A stretch of DNA of 64,000 bases, taken from assembly GCA_964570285.1 (NCBI GenBank), contig CAZMXP010000013.1:24705-88704 (forward strand). Direction: 5' to 3'. The position numbers were made by a program, and so were the translations under genes. Shown here piece by piece: positions 59,103-64,000 of this stretch. The notes under the pieces were generated by a model that was not told the origin of the DNA, searched no databases, and was given only the letters and a program-made list of their open reading frames with translations. Positions within the stretch are counted from its first letter, which is position 1; the number at the start of each line of letters is the position of its first letter. This stretch comes from CAZMXP01 sp964570285 (GTDB lineage Bacteria; Planctomycetota; PLA2).

Positions 59103-60079
59103 GACGCGTGCCTCGCGCGGAGCTGGCCGCACGCCCCGTCGACATCCTGCCCCGCCGAGCGGCGCAGCTTCGCGAGCACGCCGCGGCGGTGGAGCGTGCG
59201 CGCCATCTCCCGCGCGCGCTCCCACGAGGGACGGCGGTAGGCGAGACCTTCGACGGTGTTGTAGGGGATGAAGTTGACGATGGCGTGGCGGCCCTGCAGC
59301 AGGTCGCCGAGGCGGGCGAGTTCGTCGTCGCCGTCGTTGACCCCCTCGAGCAGCGTCCACTGGAGCTGGATCGGGTAGGTCGTCTCGCGCGCGTACGCCT
59401 CGGCGGCGGCGAGAAGGGCGTCGGGCGCGACGCGCGGCGCGCGCGGCAACAGGCGGGCGCGCAGGTCGCCGTCGGTGGTGTGCAGCGACAGCGCCACGGC
59501 GGGCTTCACCCGTTGCGCGAGCAGCCGGTCGAAGAGGCGCAGGTCGCCGACGGTGGAGAAGACCAGGTTCTTGTGGCCAAAGCCGCCCTCGTGGCCGAGA
59601 CGGTCGAGGGCCGCCGCGACCGCCGGCAGGTTGTGCAACGGCTCGCCCATGCCCATGAAGACGACGCGGCGCACCGGCCGCCGCCGGCGCCCCAGCGCCA
59701 CCTGCGCGAGGATCTCCTCGGCGGAGAGGTTGCGCTTGAGCCCCTCGCGTCCGGTCATGCAGAAGAGGCAGCCCACCGCGCAGCCGACCTGCGTCGAGAC
59801 GCAGAGGCCGTCCCGCGGCAGCAGCACGCTCTCGACGGTGAGGCCGTCCGCGAGACGCAAGAGCGTGCGCACCGAGCCGTCGGCGGAGGCGTGGTCCGAA
59901 ACCGCCGCCGCGAGCGCTCCCAGCTCCGCCTCGAGCAGCGGCAGGTCGCGCCGGAGGGCTTCCGGCAGCGGAAACCCGCGCTCGGCGTGAAGGCTGTCGA
60001 GTCTTCTCCCGCCGAGCCACGCCCGGTAGAGGCGCCTCAGGTGGGGGGGCTTTGCTCCCCTCTCGATCCAACTCCTCAC
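59099..60079 (-). CDS. rlmN: RlmN/Cfr-family rRNA/tRNA adenine C2-methyltransferase
   Basis: A 326-residue radical SAM methylase. Cluster cysteines are Cys100, Cys104 and Cys107 (CAVGCLFC). The two extra catalytic cysteines of RlmN are also placed as expected, Cys93 in LCVSTQVGC and Cys317 in DGACGQL. Other landmarks: VVFMGMGEPLHN and SLHTTDGDLRARLLP. RlmN methylates A2503 of 23S rRNA and A37 of some tRNAs. It is shorter than E. coli RlmN (384), mainly at the N-terminus. GTG start at 60079, just downstream of tRNA-Leu on the same strand. Confidence 0.9.
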   Translation of the reverse strand: MRSWIERGAKPPHLRRLYRAWLGGRRLDSLHAERGFPLPEALRRDLPLLEAELGALAAAVSDHASADGSVRTLLRLADGLTVESVLLPRDGLCVSTQVGCAVGCLFCMTGREGLKRNLSAEEILAQVALGRRRRPVRRVVFMGMGEPLHNLPAVAAALDRLGHEGGFGHKNLVFSTVGDLRLFDRLLAQRVKPAVALSLHTTDGDLRARLLPRAPRVAPDALLAAAEAYARETTYPIQLQWTLLEGVNDGDDELARLGDLLQGRHAIVNFIPYNTVEGLAYRRPSWERAREMARTLHRRGVLAKLRRSAGQDVDGACGQLRARHAS

Positions 60080-60132
60080 CGCCTAGAGCCTCCAGCCTTC
60101 TGCCGACAGCCTGCGGGGCCTCCGAAGCCCCG

Positions 60133-60219
60133 TGGTGCCGAAGGGGGGACTTGAACCCCCACTCCCTTGCGGGAACCAGGTCCTGAACCTGGCGCGTCTG
60201 CCAATTCCGCCACCTCGGC
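60133..60219 (-). tRNA. tRNA-Leu (anticodon CAG)
   Basis: An 87-nt class II tRNA with encoded CCA. Acceptor GCCGAGG pairs with CTTCGGC (one G-T), anticodon stem CCAGG/CCTGG with loop TTCAGGA gives CAG, a long variable arm (TTCCCGCAAGGGAG) fits leucine, and the T loop is GTTCAAGTC. Located 53 bases upstream of rlmN on the same strand. Confidence 0.96.
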
Positions 60220-60230
60220 GTGGGTTTGGG

Positions 60231-60279
60231 AGTCTAACCGAGAAACGCCCCGCCACAAGGCGGGCGGCGCGTTTCTCGG
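60231..60279. promoter_or_regulatory. tRNA-Leu promoter box with an overlapping large inverted repeat
   Basis: TAGACT on the minus strand (60236-60231) lies 11 bases before the tRNA. Directly upstream, arms CCGAGAAACGC (60238-60248) and GCGTTTCTCGG (60269-60279) are perfect complements, with inner CCCGCC/GGCGGG around an ACAA loop. The hairpin covers where the -35 would lie. Confidence 0.5.
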
Positions 60280-60302
60280 CTAAGTCGGTGGGGGCGGGTT
60301 CA

Positions 60303-61379
60303 ATGGGGGGAATGCGCCCGGCCATGCTCGCGATTCTCGTCGCCGCCTCGATCGCAGGCTGCGCGGGGGTGGAGGGCGACATCCGGCGCGCGGAGATGCG
60401 GGAGGGGCTGCGCGACCTCGTCCAAGGCAAGGACCGCGGCGTCGCGGGCTACCGGCAGACGATCGTGCGCGCGACGACCCAGTCGCGGGCGATGGCGCGA
60501 TACCAGTACGCGCCGCCGGCCCACATCTCCCACTGGCTCGTGCAGCGCAGCGTCCGGGGGCTCGGTGGAACCCGCCTCGGAGACGCGCAGCAGATGGCGC
60601 TCGCCGTGGACGCGCTGCTCGATGTCATCGCCCGCGACCCGACCGCGGCGATGAGGGCGCTCGCCTGCTACCAGCTCGGCAGGATCCTGCTGCGGCTGCC
60701 GGCGCCCTCCGCGCCCGGCGCCGTGGCGACCCCGCAGAGCGAAGCCAAGATCCACGAGGTCGCGCTGGACCTGCTGCGGCTGCGCGAGGCCGCGGCAGGG
60801 GGTGAACCGGTCAAGGTCGGCGAGGTGATCGAGCGCTTGCAGGCTCTCGCCGCGGAGCGCCCGCTCGGGCTGCGCAGCGCCCGCGAGGCCGTCCGCGCGC
60901 TCGCCTCCCGGCCCATCTCGGGCACTCCGTCGCAGGCGATCAGGGCGGAGGCGGAGAAGGTCGTGCCTCCGCTGATCCGCGACTCGGTCATCGCCGCTCT
61001 GGCGGAGGTCGCCTGCGGGCGCCCCGGCGGACCCGACCAGGCCGACGAGTCGGAACTCGTGCGCGCCAACGCCGCCGAGGTGCTGACGCGCATCGCCGCC
61101 CCGGAGGCGCGCGAGGCCGCCGCCCAGAGGCTGCTCGACCCGATCGACCCCGCGGAGCGCAACGCGGACGTCCGGCGCCAACTCGCGCAGTACCTGGGCG
61201 AGGTCGGGGGCGAGACCGCCTTCCTCGCCTGCGTCGCGCGGCTCGACGACTCCGATTCGGGGGTGCGCTATCACGCGCACGCGGCGCTCATCCGGATGAC
61301 CGGCGCGCGGGTCGCGCCCACCGCCGCCGCATGGAGCGCCTACCGGGCCGCCGGGGCGGGCAGCAGCGGCACGCGGTGA
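60303..61379 (+). CDS. Helical (HEAT-like) lipoprotein
   Basis: A 358-residue protein. Lipobox SIAGC with Cys20 when starting at 60303; an ATG at 60312 works equally well. The mature part is all alpha with HEAT-like pairs, clearest at RDSVIAALAEVACGRPGG, ANAAEVLTRIAAPEAREAA and RRQLAQYLGEVGGETAFLA then RYHAHAALIRMTG. No catalytic motif. It overlaps the next gene by GTGA and may serve the same membrane process. Confidence 0.7.
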   Translation: MGGMRPAMLAILVAASIAGCAGVEGDIRRAEMREGLRDLVQGKDRGVAGYRQTIVRATTQSRAMARYQYAPPAHISHWLVQRSVRGLGGTRLGDAQQMALAVDALLDVIARDPTAAMRALACYQLGRILLRLPAPSAPGAVATPQSEAKIHEVALDLLRLREAAAGGEPVKVGEVIERLQALAAERPLGLRSAREAVRALASRPISGTPSQAIRAEAEKVVPPLIRDSVIAALAEVACGRPGGPDQADESELVRANAAEVLTRIAAPEAREAAAQRLLDPIDPAERNADVRRQLAQYLGEVGGETAFLACVARLDDSDSGVRYHAHAALIRMTGARVAPTAAAWSAYRAAGAGSSGTR

Positions 61380-62491
61380 GAGCGCTGCTCACGCGACTGG
61401 CCGGCGCGGGCCTCGTCGCCGTCGTGCTTTGGACGGTGCCCTGGCGCGACCGCGTGATCGACCGTGGCGGCGTCGAGCACCGGGGCAGGATCGTAGGGGG
61501 CGCGGGGGATGCAGTCCTGCTGCGCACGGACGCCGGCACCGCGCGCATCGAGGTGGCGCGGGCCGCGGATGCGCAGCCGGGGCTCCTGAGCACGCTCGCG
61601 AACCTCGCGGACCAACCCCTCTGGGCCCTGCTGGGGCTCGCGTTGCACTCCTGTTCCGTGCTCACGACGATCGTCCGGTGGGCGCTGATGCTCGCCGGCG
61701 CGGGCCTGCGCGCGCCGCTCGCCGCGGTGCTTCGCCTCGGCTGGATCGCCGCCTTCTTCACCGCGCTGTTGCCGGGCGGGATCGCGAGCGGCGATGTCGT
61801 GAAGTCGCTGTTCATCAGCCGGCTCCATCCCGCGCACAAGGCGCGTGCGGTCGTGACCGTCGTTGCGGACCGGGTCGTCGGCATGTTCGTGCTCTGCCTC
61901 ATCGCGGCGACCGGCCTGCTCGCGCTGCCCGACGCGTCGAATCTGGGCCTCGCCCGCCCGATCCTGATCAGCCTGCCGCTGCTCGGCCTTCTCGCGCTCG
62001 CGCTGCTCCTCTGGCCGGGCCTGCGCCGCCGCACCGGCTTCACGCGCCTGCTCGACCGGCTCCCCTTTCCGGGCGTGATGCGGGAGATCCGCGGGGCGGG
62101 GGCGCTCTACGGCTCCGTCCCCCGACCCCTCATCCATGCCGCCCTCGTGGCTCTGGCCTCCCATGGGCTCGTGCTCTGCGCCTTCTACTGCTACGGGAGG
62201 GCGTTGGGCATGGCGCTCCCGTTGATCGCGATCGCCTCGGCCATCCCGATCGCGCAGATGCTCAGCGCGATTCCCGGCCTGCCGGGGGGCTGGGGAGTCG
62301 GCGACTTCGCCTTCCTCGCGCTGCTGCCGCCGGTGGGGGTGCCCGCCGGGGCGGCCGTCGCGCTCTCGTTCACCTACCGGATCCTCCACACCGCGATCGC
62401 GCTGCCCGGCGGGCTGCTGCTGGCGCGCGCGCGCGCGGGCGGCGAAACTGGGGAGCAGAACGGAGAAGCCGCCTCGTGTCCCTCCTCGTAG
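61376..62491 (+). CDS. Lysylphosphatidylglycerol-synthase-TM / flippase-like membrane protein
   Basis: A 371-residue multi-pass protein. The N-terminal ~75 residues include one helix and a small beta-rich part. Then about seven helices carry LPG_synthase_TM (UPF0104) signatures: GWIAAFFTALLPGGIASGDV, VVADRVVGMFVLCLIAA, and the C-terminal SAIPIAQMLSAIPGLPGGWG with GVGDFAFLALL. The family moves lipids or lipid-linked sugars across membranes. No lysyl-tRNA-dependent synthase domain is present. GTG start; overlaps the PfkB kinase gene by 16 bases. Confidence 0.85.
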   Translation: MRALLTRLAGAGLVAVVLWTVPWRDRVIDRGGVEHRGRIVGGAGDAVLLRTDAGTARIEVARAADAQPGLLSTLANLADQPLWALLGLALHSCSVLTTIVRWALMLAGAGLRAPLAAVLRLGWIAAFFTALLPGGIASGDVVKSLFISRLHPAHKARAVVTVVADRVVGMFVLCLIAATGLLALPDASNLGLARPILISLPLLGLLALALLLWPGLRRRTGFTRLLDRLPFPGVMREIRGAGALYGSVPRPLIHAALVALASHGLVLCAFYCYGRALGMALPLIAIASAIPIAQMLSAIPGLPGGWGVGDFAFLALLPPVGVPAGAAVALSFTYRILHTAIALPGGLLLARARAGGETGEQNGEAASCPSS

Positions 62492-63378
62492 TTGGAACTC
62501 TCGCCTACGACACCGTCGAGACCCCGTCGGGGCGCGTCGAGGACGTGCTCGGCGGCGCGGCGACCTACTTCGCGGTGGCGGCCTCCTTCTTCGGGCCCGT
62601 GCGCCTCGTCGGCGTCGTGGGCAAGGACTTCCGCGCCGACGACCGGGCCCTCCTGCAGGGGCGCGGCATCTCGCTCGACGGGCTGCAGGTCGCGCCAGGC
62701 AAGAGCTTCCGCTGGAGCGGGCGCTACTCGGGCGACCTGAACACCGCGCAGACGCTCGAGACGCGCCTGAACGTGCTCGACGGGTACACGCCGCGCATCC
62801 CCGCCGCCTTTCGCGACAGCCCTTTCGTCTTTCTCGCCAACTCGCCGCCGTCGCTGCAGGCGACCGTGCTCGACCAGGTCGGGCCCGGCACGCTGCGCGC
62901 GATGGACACGATGAACCTGTGGATCGAGAGCGCCTACGACGAACTGCTCGCGATGCTCGCCCGCGTGGACATGATCATCCTGAACGACGCCGAGGCGCGG
63001 GCCGTCACGAAGGAGCCCTTCCTGATCCGGGCCGGGCGGCGGCTGCTCGAGATGGGGCCGCGGATCGTCATGGTGAAGAAGGGGGAGCATGGCGCCTTCC
63101 TCTTCAGCCGGGAGTTCTTCTACGCGATCCCCGCCTACCCGCTGGAGCACGTCGTCGATCCGACCGGCGCGGGCGACAGCTTCGCCGGGGGGGTCATGGG
63201 CTACCTCGCGCAGGCGGGAGAGGTTGACGAGGAGCACCTCCGGCGTGCGATGATCTACGGAAGCGTGCTGGCCAGCTTCAACGTCGAGGACTTCAGCCTC
63301 AACCGGTTCCGCCGGCTGACGCGTCCGGAGATCGACACCCGCTTCGAGGAGTTCCTGAGGTTCACGGCGCACCCATGA
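62476..63378 (+). CDS. PfkB-family sugar or nucleoside kinase
   Basis: A 300-residue kinase. The first PfkB signature is GGAATYFAVAASFFGPVRLV; the second is DPTGAGDSFAGGVMGYLAQA with catalytic Asp234. NDAEARAVTKE and MVKKGEHGAFL fit the ATP side. This subfamily is usually annotated only as PfkB or sugar kinase; substrate may be ribose, adenosine or a sugar phosphate. GTG start within the upstream gene; stop overlaps thpR. Confidence 0.88.
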   Translation: MSLLVVGTLAYDTVETPSGRVEDVLGGAATYFAVAASFFGPVRLVGVVGKDFRADDRALLQGRGISLDGLQVAPGKSFRWSGRYSGDLNTAQTLETRLNVLDGYTPRIPAAFRDSPFVFLANSPPSLQATVLDQVGPGTLRAMDTMNLWIESAYDELLAMLARVDMIILNDAEARAVTKEPFLIRAGRRLLEMGPRIVMVKKGEHGAFLFSREFFYAIPAYPLEHVVDPTGAGDSFAGGVMGYLAQAGEVDEEHLRRAMIYGSVLASFNVEDFSLNRFRRLTRPEIDTRFEEFLRFTAHP

Positions 63379-63917
63379 CGATGAGGGCCTTTCTCGCCGT
63401 CCCCCTCCCCGAGGAGGTGCGCAACCGCGTCGCGGAGGCGGCGCGCCTCTTTCCGGGGCTCGTGGCACTGAAGCCTCCCGCGATCCACCTGACGGTGCGC
63501 TTCCTCGGCGACATCGAGGATCCCGCGCCGATCATCGACGCCCTCCGGCCGATCGTGGCGACGCACCCCGCATTCGAGATCGAGATCGCGGGGCTCGGCG
63601 CGTTCCCGAAGCGGCAGGAGGCGAGCATCGTCTGGGCGGGCCTGTCGAAAGGGGGGCTCGCGGCAGGGGTGCTGGCGGCCGGGATCGAGGCCGCCCTTGT
63701 CCCGGTCGGCTTCCCGCGCGAGGCGCGCCCGTGGAAGGGCCATGTCACGATCGGGCGCTTCGCCTCGCCGAAACGGCTGCGGCGCGCGATCTTCGAGACC
63801 GAGTCGCCCTTCGGCAGCGCCCCGGTGGAGAAGGTGGTGCTCTACCAGTCGACCCTCACTCCCGAGGGCGCGATCCACGAGCCGCTGGCGGAACTGCCGC
63901 TGGGCGGCGGGGCGTAG
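63375..63917 (+). CDS. thpR: RNA 2',3'-cyclic phosphodiesterase / 2'-5' RNA ligase
   Basis: A 180-residue 2H phosphoesterase. Both catalytic motifs are present: HLTVRF near residue 38 and HVTIGRF near 122, with MRAFLAVPLP as the typical start. It opens 2',3'-cyclic phosphates of RNA. ATGA overlap with the PfkB gene places it in the same transcript. Confidence 0.92.
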   Translation: MTMRAFLAVPLPEEVRNRVAEAARLFPGLVALKPPAIHLTVRFLGDIEDPAPIIDALRPIVATHPAFEIEIAGLGAFPKRQEASIVWAGLSKGGLAAGVLAAGIEAALVPVGFPREARPWKGHVTIGRFASPKRLRRAIFETESPFGSAPVEKVVLYQSTLTPEGAIHEPLAELPLGGGA

Positions 63918-63970
63918 CCCGGCGGCGCAGCGGGCGACGGTCCCCCCGCCCCTGTACCGTTCATGACGTG

Positions 63971-64000
63971 ATGTCGGGAACGTTTTGGGGCCCCCTCATA
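63971..64000 (+). CDS. Start of a gene cut by the right edge, possibly chorismate synthase
   Basis: Ten codons from ATG read MSGTFWGPLI, reminiscent of the AroC start (MSGNTFGxxF). A TACCGT box lies 10 bases before the ATG, matching the window-wide pattern. Too short for a firm identification. Confidence 0.3.
   Translation, partial: MSGTFWGPLI

Overview
The window is very GC-rich bacterial chromosome (my estimate is about 70% G+C) with tightly packed genes, many ATGA or GTGA start/stop overlaps and many GTG or TTG starts. The gene style fits Planctomycetota or a nearby deep lineage, but this assignment is weak. The supporting traits are many secreted or lipoprotein HEAT, FG-GAP, kelch, IPT/TIG and carboxypeptidase-regulatory-like proteins, a CRTAC1/ASPIC protein, a DUF5658 protein and an over-long Lgt. 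No rRNA or marker gene here settles taxonomy. I see no phage, no CRISPR array and no complete insertion sequence.

Layout. 0-11.3 kb: start of a two-component-propeller protein, a giant GlmS-like amidotransferase, a 2085-residue IPT/FG-GAP lipoprotein and a membrane protein. 11.3-21.2 kb: an MMPL transporter, a lipoprotein and a tightly overlapping operon (PilZ, phosphatase, dapB, thiE, a degenerate signal-peptidase-like protein, thiL, tsaE, a carboxypeptidase-regulatory-like surface protein). 21.2-28.7 kb: an ECF sigma factor with an unusual anti-sigma, a small orphan gene, HEAT proteins around a TolC-like channel, and a DUF5658 protein. 28.7-29.5 kb: a decayed IS1182-type remnant between two strong palindromes. 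29.5-36.2 kb: lgt, gcvH and gcvT on the minus strand, then a TorD-like chaperone, a phosphoesterase, a HEAT protein and citrate synthase on the plus strand. 36.2-45.1 kb: a hybrid kinase with HPt partner, tmRNA, a radical SAM enzyme, a VapBC-type pair, smpB-queD-sfsA and a metalloprotease lipoprotein. 45.6-56.6 kb: secreted proteins, a galactokinase-like kinase, a kelch lipoprotein, a PLD-EVE fusion nuclease, a CRTAC1 lipoprotein and fumarase. 57.2-64 kb: two cyclophilin-type isomerases, rlmN, tRNA-Leu, then a lipoprotein, a flippase-like membrane protein, a PfkB kinase, a ThpR-type phosphodiesterase and perhaps the start of chorismate synthase.

Three observations stand out. (1) The gene at 52187-53245 joins a single-HKD phospholipase-D-type nuclease to an EVE domain, an architecture parallel to BfiI but with a modified-base reader; it could be an undescribed modification-dependent restriction enzyme. 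(2) A repeat family of roughly 400-500 bp occurs three times, each time between convergent genes, with conserved paired arms. (3) A TANNNT -10-like hexamer lies only 6-10 bases before many start codons, which suggests leaderless transcription is common here.
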